A stretch of DNA of 64,000 bases from Desulfocapsa sp. (GCA_022712975.1 JAFLJO010000016.1:1-64000); one strand, 5' to 3'. Counted from the first letter of the stretch, positions 16,875 through 27,322 are shown. The notes: generated by a model not told the origin, from the letters alone. Program-made: numbers and translations.

Positions 16875-18272
16875 TTAAGAAAAACTGGTTTTTTCAGAAT
16901 AGTTGTTGCTCAAAACAGGTTTGACCTGCTGAAAAAGGTCAGATGCCGCTTTCCCTCCTTCTGTGTCAGGGAATGAATCTCCAAGTATTGAAGCAACAAT
17001 TTCCCGGTATTGCAGTTTGTCCTCCGGCCCATTTGGAAGGAGACGTCCTTTTTGGGTGCTGACAAGCAATTGTGAAGCAATAAGTTTTTGTAAGCTGTCA
17101 AAAAGAAGAGCAGCAGAATATGCAGGACAGTATGCAGGGAGCTCGTTTTTTTTGAGTTTGAGTTTGTTTGTATATGAGCTGTAGGTGATGTTCAGGATAT
17201 CAAAAGCAGCACTCAGTTGTTCCAGCGGCGAATGGTGCAGGTTTTTTAATTGATAACTGTGTCGTTTCTGGCAGGCAAATGCCAGTTGTGCCCCTCCCAG
17301 AATAAAAACCCAACCGAGAAACATCCAGACAAGAAAGAGTGGCAGGGTAGCGAATGAGCCATAAATTGCATTGTATTTTGAGACCCCTATCTGCATGCCG
17401 ATATACAGATTCTGGGCGATAAACCAGAGTGTCCCGGCAAAAAGCGCACCGATAAGAGCTGGACCCGGCTTAACTTTGGTATTTGGAAAAAAAATGTAAA
17501 TTAAAAACAGGGTTAGAGTAATAAAAAAGATAGGAATAACAAACAGTAGACCGGTTTGAACCAGGGGGCCTGGAAGTATCTCCATTACTTTGTTTAGCAA
17601 CTTATCATTTTTGAGTACTGCGTTTGCGGCAAAACCAAAGTTGATGGATAGGGGCATAAGGATTAGAAAGGTGAGGTAATCTGTCACTTTCCGCAATATA
17701 GATCTCCCGGCAGGAACATGCCATATGGCATTCATTGAGATCTCAATGTTGCTCAGCACAAGGATTGCACTAAAGAGTACTCCCAGCACACCAAAGGTTC
17801 CAAGAGCTGCGAAGTCTGTTTTGTCAACATAATTAAAAATCTGATCGGCTGCCAGTCGAAATTCTGCTGTGATCGCCGCTTGTGTTTGCGAAGATTCGCT
17901 GTCTGTATCGGGTGACGTTAGCTCCCCGGTTTTGAAACTGTCAGGGAATCCAAGATGAGTCAGGGGGGAGGTTTCTTCAAGGGTGTCCAGATAGCTGTAA
18001 ACCACCTGCTTTAACTCATTTCCACCGCCAAGTCCTTTTATCACAGCCGTACTCATGGCGAGCATGGGAATTAGTGATAAGAGAATGGTATAGGTGAGAG
18101 CACTAGCCCGAATATTGAGGGAATTTTTAGCAAATTCTTTGAGGCTAATAAGGACAATCCGAGTAAGGGTATGAATCTTTTTCAGCAATAGCTGCTCATC
18201 ATGACAGGGAGTATCTGCCCAGTTGATAAGCCGTTCCGGGAACGTTTTTTTTTCTGTTTTCTGTTGTGTCAT
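16875..18272 (-). CDS. YihY/BrkB-family inner-membrane protein
   Basis: The protein is about 465 residues, with six predicted membrane helices and the family hallmarks [51 protein letters not shown], and a cytoplasmic C-terminal winged-helix-like extension. YihY/BrkB proteins were once misnamed ribonuclease BN; a transport role is suspected but not established. Start chosen at ATG 18272, which overlaps the upstream kinase stop (ATGA); the track start 22 bases earlier would overlap the kinase further. It ends the HDOD-kinase-YihY leftward cluster. Confidence 0.88.
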   Translation of the reverse strand: MTQQKTEKKTFPERLINWADTPCHDEQLLLKKIHTLTRIVLISLKEFAKNSLNIRASALTYTILLSLIPMLAMSTAVIKGLGGGNELKQVVYSYLDTLEETSPLTHLGFPDSFKTGELTSPDTDSESSQTQAAITAEFRLAADQIFNYVDKTDFAALGTFGVLGVLFSAILVLSNIEISMNAIWHVPAGRSILRKVTDYLTFLILMPLSINFGFAANAVLKNDKLLNKVMEILPGPLVQTGLLFVIPIFFITLTLFLIYIFFPNTKVKPGPALIGALFAGTLWFIAQNLYIGMQIGVSKYNAIYGSFATLPLFLVWMFLGWVFILGGAQLAFACQKRHSYQLKNLHHSPLEQLSAAFDILNITYSSYTNKLKLKKNELPAYCPAYSAALLFDSLQKLIASQLLVSTQKGRLLPNGPEDKLQYREIVASILGDSFPDTEGGKAASDLFQQVKPVLSNNYSEKTSFS

Positions 18273-20425
18273 GACGAAGGATATAACCATTTATCAAGCA
18301 TATTGAAAACAATATCTCTTTTGATGGGTTTGCTAATATAATCATTCATGCCGGCATCAAGACAGAGTTCTCTGTCACCCTTCATGGCATTTGCTGTCAT
18401 GGCAAGGATCGGGATATCTGTGAAACCAAGCTCTCGTAATTGTCTGGTGGCTGCATAGCCGTCCATTTCAGGCATTTGTACATCCATAAGAATGATGTCA
18501 AACTCCTCAGGTCTTGCGCTGAACATTTCCACTGCGATCTTTCCATGCCCCGCAACTTCCACATTGTATCCGGCTTTTGTCAGAATCATAGATGCAAGTT
18601 TTTGATTTACCAGATTATCTTCGACCAGCAGGATGCGGATGGATTGTTTAATTTCTTCTCTTACCGAGTATTGAGTTACCAGATTTTTCTCTGATTTGGT
18701 GTCAGTTTCTTCTTTTCCGTTGCCAAGGGTTTTTGAAATGGTTCGAAGTAAGATTTCTCTTCTTGCCGGTTTGTTTAAAAATGCTGTGAAACCGGCATCT
18801 TTACATTTTTTTGCAATTTTTTCTGTGGCTGAGGTGTAAGCAAGAAAAGGGATGTTTTTGCTTTTAAGATCGCAATTCCTTATCATCCTGGCTAGTTCAA
18901 ATCCTGAAAGAACGGGCATCTGTAAATCGATGATAGCCATATCGAAGGCCTTTCCCTCTTCTTCTGCTTCCTTTAGGGAGGCTATGGTCATGGTTGCATC
19001 CTGCAGGGCAGTGGCTTTGACTCCGGCGTTTGCAAGAAGATGCAGGAGGATGTCATTGTTGGCAGCGTTGTCATCGATAATGAGAATCCTGGTTCCTTCC
19101 AGATCAAGCTGTTTCAAGGCTTTTACATGGGAGACAGAAGATTTGTGCATCATTGCGGTGAAATGGAATGTGGAACCTTCTCCCTGAACACTTTCCACCC
19201 ACACTTTGCCATTCATGAGATGTGCAATTTTGCGGCAAATGGAGAGACCAAGTCCGGTTCCGCCATATTTTCTGGTTGTTGTGCCATCCTCCTGTTTAAA
19301 AGCTTCAAAAATAGATTCATGCTTCGATGCGTCTATCCCGATTCCAGTGTCCCGGATAAGGCAATGAAGCTTGATGTTTTTCTCATCTTCCTCTTCAACA
19401 TTGATGGTGAGTTCCAGTTCGCCCTTTTCTGTGAATTTGGCTGAGTTACCAAGAAGATTAATAAGTACCTGACGGAATCTGCCAGGATCACCACTTATAT
19501 TGGCGGGAAGGTTGTCATCAATTCGACAGAGTACTTCAATGGGCTTTCCGGAAACACGGGGACGCACAAGCTCACAGACATCATGGGCCGTGATTTCAGG
19601 ATCAAAATCGATATATTCAAGACTCATCTGTCCTGCTTCAACCTTTGAAAAATCGAGAATATCATTAATTAATCCGAGTAAGGCTTCACCACTTTTTTTG
19701 ATCGTTTCTGCGCTGTCTCTCTGTTCTTCATCAAGCTCTGTGGAAAGGATCATTTCAGTAAAACCAATAACACCATTCATCGGAGTTCTGATTTCATGGC
19801 TCATGGAAGCAAGGAACTGACTTTTCGCTACAGATGCAGTTTCTGCAGCAACTTTTGCTTCCCGTAGCTGTTTGGTCTGAATTCCGATTTCGGTTTGCAG
19901 AGTCTTTGAGTAATTTTCCTGCTGTTCCTGAATGATCCGATAACTTTTTTCATTATCTTCCAGAGTGGCCTGGTATTTCTTTTCGAGTACTGAAAATTTA
20001 CGATGGAACTGTTTTTTTTGGATGTCAAGTTTCTTGTAAGCAGCGGCTGTTTTCTGACGACTCGAAAACAGTGTACAGCAGAGTCTAATGCTTGTCTTGG
20101 CGAATGGTTTTGCAGTTTCAGAAGGCCAACTGAAGTAAAGGGTCGATTTGATTTCAGCAAGAGAAATAGCCGACCAGAGTGTATCTCTAGTGCTGACAAC
20201 TGTATACTCGCCTTTATCATCTGTAAGGAGGCTTTGGAGCTCTTGAATAACTGAATGAGGTGGAGGAGGTTCTTTGCTCTTACTGTGTTGCTTGCCATCG
20301 CTATCAATACAGACACAAAAACAGTTGGGAACAGAATCCTGGAGTAATTGCAGCAGTTCGTCAATCTCCTGCTGAAATGAGGTTATCGCATCTATCGCAT
20401 CAAAAATTGCAAAACTGTCTACCAT
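18269..20425 (-). CDS. Soluble hybrid sensor histidine kinase with two receiver domains
   Basis: The 718-residue protein has no membrane segment. Residues 1-130 are an unrecognised sensory region with several cysteines. A coiled coil (about 130-200) leads into HisKA with [10 protein letters not shown] (phospho-His 210), and HATPase motifs follow (N-box [26 protein letters not shown]). Receiver domains follow at about 455-565 (Asp 500, Lys 552) and 605-718 (Asp 648, Lys 699). There is no Hpt domain, so a separate phosphotransfer partner is expected. A GGAGG overlapping the end of the HDOD remnant serves its start, and its stop overlaps the YihY start, so these three genes were one operon. Confidence 0.93.
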   Translation of the reverse strand: MVDSFAIFDAIDAITSFQQEIDELLQLLQDSVPNCFCVCIDSDGKQHSKSKEPPPPHSVIQELQSLLTDDKGEYTVVSTRDTLWSAISLAEIKSTLYFSWPSETAKPFAKTSIRLCCTLFSSRQKTAAAYKKLDIQKKQFHRKFSVLEKKYQATLEDNEKSYRIIQEQQENYSKTLQTEIGIQTKQLREAKVAAETASVAKSQFLASMSHEIRTPMNGVIGFTEMILSTELDEEQRDSAETIKKSGEALLGLINDILDFSKVEAGQMSLEYIDFDPEITAHDVCELVRPRVSGKPIEVLCRIDDNLPANISGDPGRFRQVLINLLGNSAKFTEKGELELTINVEEEDEKNIKLHCLIRDTGIGIDASKHESIFEAFKQEDGTTTRKYGGTGLGLSICRKIAHLMNGKVWVESVQGEGSTFHFTAMMHKSSVSHVKALKQLDLEGTRILIIDDNAANNDILLHLLANAGVKATALQDATMTIASLKEAEEEGKAFDMAIIDLQMPVLSGFELARMIRNCDLKSKNIPFLAYTSATEKIAKKCKDAGFTAFLNKPARREILLRTISKTLGNGKEETDTKSEKNLVTQYSVREEIKQSIRILLVEDNLVNQKLASMILTKAGYNVEVAGHGKIAVEMFSARPEEFDIILMDVQMPEMDGYAATRQLRELGFTDIPILAMTANAMKGDRELCLDAGMNDYISKPIKRDIVFNMLDKWLYPSS

Positions 20426-20433
20426 TGGATCGT

Positions 20434-20850
20434 CTAGCCTCCGTATAGATCTTGGGCGTTACTCATTTCTTTCGGAAGATCTTCGGACACTACTTTGTAT
20501 TCATCCATATTTTCCTGCATGTGGGCAACAAGGTGATCCGGAAGACTGGATGTGACATCTACAAGTGCTGTGTAGCCAAGTTGTCCGGTGATATATTCTG
20601 CAATCTGGACTATTCCGGTCAGACTTTCCGGTTCACAATCACCATTTTCAAGATGATGGTCCCTGATTGCTTCTTGAATGGTTTCAGGTCTATTCAAGTC
20701 TACGGTCATCAAATAACCAATTTCACAATGATCTGTGCCCAGGTATTCCCGTTCCAGTGCAGTAAAAGACATTCCGGTTTCGCAGACAAACAGTACAGGT
20801 GGTGGAACAAGGGGCAAGTAGTAGGTAAGCGCAGACTTCGAGATATTCAA
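20434..20850 (-). pseudogene. Truncated HDOD-domain protein gene
   Basis: From about residue 30 the frame matches the C-terminal third of an HDOD domain (ALEREYLGTDHCEIGYLM, IQEAIRDHHLEN, GIVQIAEYITGQLG). HDOD domains are about 200 residues and are often the output of signalling proteins; the first two thirds are missing. The frame's first residues come from repeat DNA (20824-20877: AGTCTGCGCTTACC and an R2 end). The likely history is loss of the 5' part at a repeat junction, leaving the 3' part still translated ahead of the kinase. It could still give a small chimeric protein; no ribosome-binding site is evident. Confidence 0.65.
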
Positions 20851-20877
20851 GTAACTTAACGTACGTTCCTAAGCCAT
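20824..20877 (-). repeat. R2-family end plus AGTCTGCGCTTA motif
   Basis: On the minus strand GGCTTAGGAACGTACGTTAAG leads through TTACTTGAATATC to AGTCTGCGCTTACC. The first part matches R2 element ends; the second part recurs at 9530-9542 and in the loop at 13598-13610. It joins the 3' end of moaE to the truncated HDOD gene. Confidence 0.6.
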
Positions 20878-21231
20878 AGTTTCCTTCTTTGTGAGCGCTT
20901 CTGATTTGACCCGATCGAGCAGTTCAGCAAGTACGGATTTTACATTTTCACGAAGATCACCTGCTACAATGAGAAAGAGCACATCATCACCCGGTTGGAA
21001 TATCCCTGAGTTCGCTTCTGCAATGATCTCAAAAATCCCGTCACGCTTCTTTAGTTCCTGGCAAATGGCCTCAATTTTCGCACGATCCGGGGTGACTTCC
21101 AATGTCGTTACAGTTTCTTTTGTGTTTCGTGACCAGCCGCGAGCAATGCCATTATGAATGAGGATCATTCCTACATTATCTGCAAAACCGGGTTGCTTTT
21201 TCAATTCTGCAATACGTTTTGAAATATCCAT
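20869..21231 (-). CDS. MoaE-like molybdopterin synthase large-subunit family protein
   Basis: The 120-residue protein resembles the short MoaE family seen in sulfate-reducing bacteria. It has NVGMILIHNGIARGWSR near the N-terminus (place of the G-x-VR catalytic region), a regulatory-type central region, and a C-terminal helix with GDDVLFLIVAGDLRENVKSVL. MoaE with MoaD inserts sulfur into precursor Z to make molybdopterin. At 120 residues it is shorter than typical 150-residue MoaE, so activity as the synthase subunit is probable but not certain. GGAG precedes the ATG. It sits between two R2-type ends, with no other molybdenum gene nearby. Confidence 0.75.
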   Translation of the reverse strand: MDISKRIAELKKQPGFADNVGMILIHNGIARGWSRNTKETVTTLEVTPDRAKIEAICQELKKRDGIFEIIAEANSGIFQPGDDVLFLIVAGDLRENVKSVLAELLDRVKSEALTKKETMA

Positions 21232-21248
21232 TTAAAACTCCTTTAATT

Positions 21249-21340
21249 ATTTAGTGTACGTTCCTGAAGATGATTTGTTTGTAGTATCTTATACCCCTCA
21301 AAGGGGTACTAAAAGAGTATCGGCTTACCGTTCACCAACA
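21249..21340. repeat. R2 end followed by R1 copy 4
   Basis: ATTATTTAGTGTACGTTCCT (21247-21266) is an R2-type end, in the same orientation as the one at 20846-20877. TCTTATACCCCTCAAAGGGG (from 21287) through CCGTTCACCAACA is a member of the R1 family with a five-base deletion in the CTTACTTACTG part. The two families lie side by side in the space between moaE and the transglycosylase gene. Confidence 0.7.
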
Positions 21341-21344
21341 GATG

Positions 21345-23300
21345 TTAGATAGCCTTGACGATGGGAATTGTCAGCCATTGTGAAGAGCAGAGGCTACTGA
21401 AATCAAGTTTGGCATTATACTTTTTCAACAACCAGAGTGGAAGGTCAAATTTATTTTTGGAAATCTCCCATATTGTATCTCCCCGTTTGACTTTATACGA
21501 ACGTACTCCTACGATTGTATATGCATTGAAGAAATCTTCTTTAGTTTCAAGGTGATAATCAAATCGTTTCCCTTCAAATTTTTTGGCGGAAACCTGATTA
21601 AGAGGGATACGGATTTTTTCGTCAAGATGTAGTTTGCGGGCCGAGGAAAAGTTGTTCATCCTTCTAAGGATATTTGACTTTACCTTCAACCAGCCTGCAA
21701 TAAGTTCCAGCGATTCTTCGGGTTGAATAGTTATAGTTCCCTGCTTACTATTTTTTATTCCTGATATATTACGAACACCGAGTTCTCCCATAACCACGCT
21801 TCTTGCTGTCTGGATGTTTTTCCATTCAGGTTTGCTTTTTTTGCTACCTGCAAGTGTTGGAAGGCCTTTTTTGCCTGCGCTTGACAGTGAAGTTTTTACA
21901 GGAAGTTTGTTGACCTTGAGCTTATGCTGGTTTGAAGAGATTGTCTTTGCTTTGCCTGTCTTGTCAGTGATACCAGGGATGCGCAGGTTCTGTCCAGTAA
22001 AGATTACAGCATCTTTGTTAAGGTTGTTTGCACGGTATAATGATTTAAGACTGACTTTGTGGGCGAGCGCCACTTTTCCTGCAGTATCTCCTCTTTTTAC
22101 CCGATAAAATTGTGTAGTTTTTTGTTTGTTGTGATAAAGATATCCGGGGACTTTAGAGAATAATTCTTTTTGCCTGTGGGTTGAAGGGAGACGCAGGGCA
22201 TAGCCTTTTGGAATATATTTCCCTCCCTGGAACACAGAGCGTCTAAGAGCCGGGTTAAGTGTCTTTAAGGTATGGGGCGAAATGTCGAAGTGTTTGCACA
22301 AATCCTGGGCGGCAATATAGCCAGGGAGGGGAAATAGGAGGGTACGCCGCGGCTTGTCTTGTTTAATGGAAGGATCTTTCTCAAGTCTTTTGGCCACACT
22401 CTTTGCGGCTAAAAATGATGAATAAAAATTGCGGGAAGCAAATTTGAAATGCCCCTCTTCATAGTGGGAAAAAATTTCTTCGTAACTCCTATGTGCTTTT
22501 TGGGCGCGTAGCATCCCTGAAGGGCCATAGTTGTAAGCTGTGAGAGCAAGGGGCCAGCTGTTGAGCAGTCTGTAATTATTTTTTAAAAACATGGCCGCTG
22601 CATGGCTTGCAAGGATGGGGTCCTGCCTCTCATCAATAGCGTAGTTGATTGTGAGAAATTGTTTTCCTGTGGATCTGATGAATTGCCAGATACCAGAGGC
22701 ACCAGCTTTTGAATATGCTTTTAGATTAAACGAAGATTCAACGTGGGGAAGATAGGCCAGACCCTCAGGAAGTCCCTGCTTTTTAAAAATTATTTTGATT
22801 TCTTCCATATATGCCCCGGATCGTATAACACCTTCTAAAAAGCGATCTTTTTGACCAACCTGAACACGGACAGAATCAGCAGCTTTTTTGAAACGATTAT
22901 GACTGACTTTTCCAAAGAGTGCTGCAACTCGTTTTTCTTCAGTGCTGTGAGGGGCTATGCCTTTAGCAAGTTTGTTCAAAATTCGCGAATATTTATTTTT
23001 GATTCCTTTCATAAGCGGCTTGTTAAACGTTGAAGCACCGGGAATCCGATGATTGAATATGGGGATAACCTCATATACTATTCCAAGGTTGTTTGAATCA
23101 TGTACCACACCCTGGCTCGTTGAATATCGGCTGTAGATTGTTTCCCAGAATCGTACATTATTGTCAATAACCGAGTAGCGGGGAAAGGAATTTGCTGCAA
23201 TAGCTGAATCAGTATGGAGAAGAACAGGGAGAAGGAAAATGAAAGCAAAGCCCAATCTTGCCAGAGTCGGGACGATTAAAGAGAAAGATTTTACAGACAT
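21345..23300 (-). CDS. MltD-like lytic transglycosylase with LysM domains
   Basis: The start chosen is ATG 23300, giving about 651 residues with a signal peptide ending near SAIA; the longer frame from 23369 would bury this signal behind 23 extra residues. A catalytic SLT/GEWL domain starts around GLPEGLAYLPHVESSFNLKA (catalytic Glu within HVESSFN) with GASGIWQFI and the typical ALTAYNYGPSG. At least two LysM peptidoglycan-binding modules follow (YRVKRGDTAGKVALAHKV and YKVKRGDTIWEISKNKF), plus a weaker one between (ITIQPEESLELIAGWLKV). It should cleave murein in the periplasm, probably attached to the envelope. Confidence 0.9.
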   Translation of the reverse strand: MSVKSFSLIVPTLARLGFAFIFLLPVLLHTDSAIAANSFPRYSVIDNNVRFWETIYSRYSTSQGVVHDSNNLGIVYEVIPIFNHRIPGASTFNKPLMKGIKNKYSRILNKLAKGIAPHSTEEKRVAALFGKVSHNRFKKAADSVRVQVGQKDRFLEGVIRSGAYMEEIKIIFKKQGLPEGLAYLPHVESSFNLKAYSKAGASGIWQFIRSTGKQFLTINYAIDERQDPILASHAAAMFLKNNYRLLNSWPLALTAYNYGPSGMLRAQKAHRSYEEIFSHYEEGHFKFASRNFYSSFLAAKSVAKRLEKDPSIKQDKPRRTLLFPLPGYIAAQDLCKHFDISPHTLKTLNPALRRSVFQGGKYIPKGYALRLPSTHRQKELFSKVPGYLYHNKQKTTQFYRVKRGDTAGKVALAHKVSLKSLYRANNLNKDAVIFTGQNLRIPGITDKTGKAKTISSNQHKLKVNKLPVKTSLSSAGKKGLPTLAGSKKSKPEWKNIQTARSVVMGELGVRNISGIKNSKQGTITIQPEESLELIAGWLKVKSNILRRMNNFSSARKLHLDEKIRIPLNQVSAKKFEGKRFDYHLETKEDFFNAYTIVGVRSYKVKRGDTIWEISKNKFDLPLWLLKKYNAKLDFSSLCSSQWLTIPIVKAI

Positions 23301-23432
23301 GACCCCTTGCAACGCAACGATTAGTTTTTTAAGTAAATTAAAGTGGTGAGTAGAAAAAAGTAATTTCATAGTATATAAGCTTAATAAACAATTGTACTGT
23401 TACTATTTCTATTAAATCATAAGGAGTAGTCG

Positions 23433-23918
23433 ATGTATACACCTATCTTGGCAACGCTGGGTTTTGTCCTTTCCAGAGATAAGAAATCTGTTTTATTAAT
23501 TCACAGAAATAAAAGGTCAGATGATCAGCATTTAGGTAAATATAATGGCCTTGGCGGAAAAATGGAAGCAGGAGAAGATGCCTTGGCGTGTTTAAAACGT
23601 GAAATTGTTGAAGAGGCAGGTATTCATTGCACGCAGACTGAGTTGCGGGGAACAGTCAGCTGGCCCGGGTTTGGGAAAAATGGTGAAGATTGGTTTGGCT
23701 TTATTTTTTTGGTGAAAAACTATCGGGGAGAACCCCGGATAACAAATGAGGAGGGCGATCTACATTGGAAGTTGATTTCAGATCTTGGATCATTGCCAAT
23801 GTGGGAAGGGGATAAATACTTTACGCCAATGGTTTTTGATGGTAATCCTAGGCTTTTTCATGGACATATGCCCTATGCTGATGGTCATCCTATCAGTTGG
23901 AAATATTCAAGAAGCTAG
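23433..23918 (+). CDS. Nudix hydrolase, MutT/MTH1-like
   Basis: The 161-residue protein has a complete Nudix box at about residues 42-64 (G-x5-E-x7-REUxEExGU: GKMEAGEDALACLKREIVEE). The flanking features (LIHRNKRSDDQHLGKYNGLGG and a WPGFGKNGEDWFGFIF strand) resemble the MTH1-type enzymes that remove oxidised purine nucleoside triphosphates. The exact substrate is not provable from sequence. AAGGAG precedes the ATG. It is divergent from the transglycosylase gene. Confidence 0.9.
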   Translation: MYTPILATLGFVLSRDKKSVLLIHRNKRSDDQHLGKYNGLGGKMEAGEDALACLKREIVEEAGIHCTQTELRGTVSWPGFGKNGEDWFGFIFLVKNYRGEPRITNEEGDLHWKLISDLGSLPMWEGDKYFTPMVFDGNPRLFHGHMPYADGHPISWKYSRS

Positions 23919-24014
23919 CTGGGCTTGCAATAAAACCAATCAAGGGTATAATTGTCTATTGTTAAATAACCAAAATGTTTTGTTAATAGTATATTTATTA
24001 TTGGAGTAATTGAA

Positions 24015-24368
24015 ATGACTGAAGAAAATGAGCTTGTACGTCTTGAAGGTTTTGTTGCTAGTCTGCTGGAGAAATTTAACGCTTTGCAGGCTGAAAATGC
24101 AGATTTGACTGAGTGTTTGGGAAGAAGGGAAGAAACAATTGTGAATCTTCAGGATGATCTTGCCTCCATGAAGGATGCGCGCGGAGAGGTATCATCGCGG
24201 GTAAGTAGTCTTATTGGTCAAATCGAAGACTGGGAGGTCAGTAGCAATGTTTCCGTGGGTGAGTCCGATGGGGAAAATTCGGATGAAAATGATTCTGAGG
24301 GTGAATCTTCTGAGTCCGGTGTACAAGGGGACTTGTTCACAGGTGATGACGAGAAAGAACAGTATTAG
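24015..24368 (+). CDS. ZapB-like coiled-coil protein with acidic tail
   Basis: The 117-residue protein begins with a heptad coiled coil (about 4-68: LVRLEGFVASLLEKFNALQA). A Glu/Asp/Ser-rich disordered tail follows. Its position 98 bases upstream of zapA, and its size and coil, suggest a ZapB-like Z-ring factor, as often found beside zapA. The acidic tail is not part of ZapB, so the name stays tentative. GGAG is seen a few bases before the ATG. Confidence 0.6.
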   Translation: MTEENELVRLEGFVASLLEKFNALQAENADLTECLGRREETIVNLQDDLASMKDARGEVSSRVSSLIGQIEDWEVSSNVSVGESDGENSDENDSEGESSESGVQGDLFTGDDEKEQY

Positions 24369-24466
24369 TACCGGATTACCTTTCATCACCAGTGTTAGGA
24401 ATATTGGACTCACAAGCGAGTATACGGGATTATTTTAATCCCCATTAACAGGAAAGAGGGAATTTC

Positions 24467-24778
24467 TTGGAACGACTGGTCCGTTTTGAACTCATAGGAA
24501 TCGAATTTGCCTTTTACACTGGTGCCCCCGAAGAGGAAGTCGAGGAAATCATCGCCTTGGTGACGGATCTTGTTGAGGAAAACAGCTCTCCCGGATCTAA
24601 GGGAAGTGTTGCGGTGGGGAAGGTAGCAGTACTTGCAAGTCTTAATGTTGCCTCGAAATATGTTGAATTGAAACGGGATTTTAAGGCCTATAAACAGGAA
24701 ACTGAAGAACGACTTTCCAGTCTTGGGAAACAGATTGGTGAGGAATTGGCGGAAGAAAAAAGAACAACAGGAAGATAA
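24467..24778 (+). CDS. zapA: Cell division protein ZapA
   Basis: The 103-residue protein has the ZapA layout: an N-terminal beta-hairpin domain (VRFELIGIEFAFYTGAPEEEV), a helix with VAVGKVAVLASLNVASKYVEL, and a C-terminal coiled coil (DFKAYKQETEERLSSLGKQI). ZapA cross-links FtsZ filaments at the division ring. The start is TTG at 24467, chosen because GGAAAGAGGG lies at the right distance and the first strand begins there. It is followed by a probable 6S-like RNA and rny, an order known in related deltaproteobacteria. Confidence 0.88.
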   Translation: MERLVRFELIGIEFAFYTGAPEEEVEEIIALVTDLVEENSSPGSKGSVAVGKVAVLASLNVASKYVELKRDFKAYKQETEERLSSLGKQIGEELAEEKRTTGR

Positions 24779-24815
24779 TCCATTTTTTTTCCTGAAATTT
24801 TGCTATACTGTACTT

Positions 24816-25010
24816 CTAATGCTAAGATTTACAGTTTTCCCTGGCCTGTTTGTGATTGTCAGTGTTGTTGAGCCAACTCTCTTAAAAAGGACAACTCCGC
24901 TGGCTCTGAATGGAAAATCGCTAGCGAATTACCTGATGGAGTTATGAGTCTGACCACCTATACTATAGGTTTAACTTTCATGGCGACACGGCAGGGTGGG
25001 GAATTTTGAT
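24816..25010 (+). ncRNA. Candidate 6S-like RNA (ssrS) between zapA and rny
   Basis: A TATACT -10 box at 24804-24809 predicts a start near 24816. About 20 bases later TTCCCTGGCCTGTT (24837-24850) pairs with GGCAGGGTGGGGAA (24990-25003) through 13 pairs and one mismatch, giving a closed RNA of about 170-190 nucleotides. Inside are a weaker helix GTCAG/CTGAC and small hairpins (ACCTATA/TATAGGT, TCGC/GCGA). 6S RNA, an RNA-polymerase-binding regulator, commonly lies directly after zapA, and length and closing stem fit. I cannot confirm the conserved central bubble, so the identity is provisional. No protein-coding frame is credible here. Confidence 0.42.
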
Positions 25011-25013
25011 TTT

Positions 25014-25057
25014 CTCAGAGCAGCAAGTCGATGATATTCGACATCTGTTCTGTTTTC
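25014..25057 (+). terminator. Possible rho-independent terminator of the candidate RNA
   Basis: CAGAGCAG and CTGTTCTG form an outer stem with one mismatch, GTCGA/TCGAC forms an inner stem around TGATAT, and TGTTTTC follows. The rest of the gap (25058-25510) holds further hairpins (CCCTGCCTGGT around AATA with ACCGGCAGG at about 25080-25104; GGAAC/GTTCC at about 25118-25133) but no gene I can support; it may be the rny leader. Confidence 0.4.
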
Positions 25058-25510
25058 ATATTCCAGGATGGGCCGTAATGCCCTGCCTGGTAATAACCGG
25101 CAGGATTGACTGCAGGTGGAACAAATAGGTTCCTTGAAGGAAGACGGAAGAAAAAAGAAAAGTCTGTTTATAGCGATTGTCTGTCGGTTAAGAAAATATT
25201 TTTAATCGTCTTTACATATTAAAAAAAGAAATTACTTATTATCACAATAATATATGTGGGTACTTTGAAATAGTAAACAGATTATACAAGTAAAGTCGGC
25301 TGACTTTACTGCTGACATGCTTGCGATTTAGTAGTGTTTTTTTATAAACAGTCTATTCTCAGGGTAGTTTCGTACTGAATTCCTTAATTGTTAGGAAATC
25401 GGTCTGGCTAGCCATTTTCTTGTTTTTTCGTTTTTCCTCTTTGCGGGCTTTTCGCCCCTGTCTATTTCGTTTCTCTGTATGTTCCATCTTGTTTTTACGG
25501 GGAGGGTTTT

Positions 25511-27070
25511 GTGGATTTTCAATCAATTGCCTATCTGGTGGGAGGTGTGCTGGCTGGTATTATTGCTGGCGTCCTGCTTAGAAAGCGTCTCGTCGAAGGC
25601 CATCTGGCTCATATCGACATGCAGGCTAAAAAAATCATTGAAACAGCCATATCTCAGGCTGAGCAGATAAAGAAAGAATCGCATTTAAAGAGTAAAGAGG
25701 ACGCTTATAAGCAGAAACAGGCTGCCCACGAAGAGATTCGCAAGGAAAAAACGGATCTTAAAGAAGAATTACAGCGTCTTGGTCAGAAAAAAAACCAGTT
25801 AAAACAGGAATGGTTAGCTCTTGACAAGAGGCAGGAGGATCAGGATATACATGCTGGTCAGCTCAAAGAGCAGGAAAATGAACTGATTGAAAAAAACAGG
25901 GAGATTGATCTTCTTATTGGCAAACAACGCTATAAGCTGGAAAATCTTTCTGGTCTCAGCCAGACTGAAGCTAAAAAAATGCTCATGGAGTCGCTGGAAA
26001 GCGAAGCTCGCATGGATGCTGCCAAGCGTCTTGCCCGCATAGAAAATGAGATGAAAATGGAGGCGGATCGGAAAGGTAAACAGATCCTGGCTCTGGCAAT
26101 CTCAAGGTATGCGGGTGATTATGTTGCAGATAAAACCGTTTCCATGGTTCCTCTGCCAAATGATGAGATGAAAGGGCGGATAATTGGTCGTGAAGGGCGA
26201 AATATTCGAGCAATTGAGGCTGCAACCGGTATTGATATCATCATTGATGATACTCCGGAAGCAGTGATTCTCTCAGGCTTTAATCCAGTCCGTCGTGAAG
26301 TGGCTCGTTTAGCACTGATTCAGCTTATTAATGACGGTCGTATTCATCCAGCCCGTATTGAAGAGGTTGTGGGGAAGGTCACCAAGGAGCTTGATCTTGT
26401 AATGAGAGAAGCTGGTGAACAGGCTACATTTGATGTCGGCTGCCATGGTGTACATCTGGAGCTGATTAATACCCTGGGGCGTTTGAAATTTCGAACCAGT
26501 TATGGACAAAATGTTCTGCAGCATTCTTTAGAAGTTGCCTTTCTTTGCGGAATTATGGCGGCTGAGCTTGGAATTGATGTGAAGATGGCCAAACGTGCCG
26601 GCTTACTCCATGATATCGGAAAGGCTGTCGATCATGAAGTGGAAGGGTCGCATGCCATTATCGGTAGGGATCTTGCCAGGAAGTATGGTGAGTCTGAGGA
26701 AGTAGTTTATGCCATTGGTGCTCATCATGAAGACGAGCCCCCTCAATCGGTTCTTGATGTGTTGGTTCAAGCCGCAGATGCTCTCTCTGGTGCCAGGCCA
26801 GGAGCTCGCAAGGAGATGCTTCAATCCTATGTGAAGCGCCTTGAGAACCTGGAAGCAATAGCATGTGCTTTTGATGGGGTTGAAAAGTGCTATGCAATTC
26901 AGGCTGGTCGTGATCTGCGAATTATTGTTGATTCGCAGAAGGTAAAGGATGGCGAGGCTATTCTCCTTAGCCAGGATATCGCAAAATCAATAGAAGAAAA
27001 ACTGACATATCCCGGTCAGATTCGAGTGACTGTTATTCGTGAGACCAGGGCAGTGCACTACGCAAAATAA
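25511..27070 (+). CDS. rny: Ribonuclease Y
   Basis: The 519-residue protein has an N-terminal membrane helix (residues 4-24, [16 protein letters not shown]) and a long charged coiled coil (about 30-200). A KH RNA-binding domain follows ([19 protein letters not shown]), then an HD hydrolase domain with [12 protein letters not shown] and the usual HAIIGRDLA. RNase Y is a membrane-bound endoribonuclease that initiates mRNA decay. The start is GTG 25511, directly supported by GGAGGG four to five bases before it. Confidence 0.95.
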   Translation: MDFQSIAYLVGGVLAGIIAGVLLRKRLVEGHLAHIDMQAKKIIETAISQAEQIKKESHLKSKEDAYKQKQAAHEEIRKEKTDLKEELQRLGQKKNQLKQEWLALDKRQEDQDIHAGQLKEQENELIEKNREIDLLIGKQRYKLENLSGLSQTEAKKMLMESLESEARMDAAKRLARIENEMKMEADRKGKQILALAISRYAGDYVADKTVSMVPLPNDEMKGRIIGREGRNIRAIEAATGIDIIIDDTPEAVILSGFNPVRREVARLALIQLINDGRIHPARIEEVVGKVTKELDLVMREAGEQATFDVGCHGVHLELINTLGRLKFRTSYGQNVLQHSLEVAFLCGIMAAELGIDVKMAKRAGLLHDIGKAVDHEVEGSHAIIGRDLARKYGESEEVVYAIGAHHEDEPPQSVLDVLVQAADALSGARPGARKEMLQSYVKRLENLEAIACAFDGVEKCYAIQAGRDLRIIVDSQKVKDGEAILLSQDIAKSIEEKLTYPGQIRVTVIRETRAVHYAK

Positions 27071-27078
27071 ATATTCGG

Positions 27079-27239
27079 TTAGGAACGGGAAATAAATAAC
27101 TTGGACAATAATTAATAGGATTTTTTGTTGTATTCGAGGCGCGAGGAGCGAGCGTAGCGGGTTACGTGAGCGACGAGCAACGAAGAAGACAACGGAAAAG
27201 GCATTAATTTGTTCAAGTTATTTATTGTACGTTCCTTAG
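27079..27239. repeat. Inverted-repeat element, family R2 (about 160 bp)
   Basis: The left end TTAGGAACGGGAAATAAATA continues to AACTTGGACAATAATTAAT. The right end, read on the other strand, is CTAAGGAACGTACAATAAAT continuing to AACTTGAACAAATTAAT. The two agree over about 35 bases. The interior is GC-richer (GAGGCGCGAGGAGCGAGCG) and non-coding. It fills the gap between rny and tyrS. The shared ends with 9541-9725 show one element family. Confidence 0.75.
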
Positions 27240-27322
27240 CACCCATCTCGTTCATTTTGGTCTGCCTGCAGGGACAATCCTCCTGCGGTTTTGTTGTTTA
27301 ACCCTAATTACAGACAGTTAAG

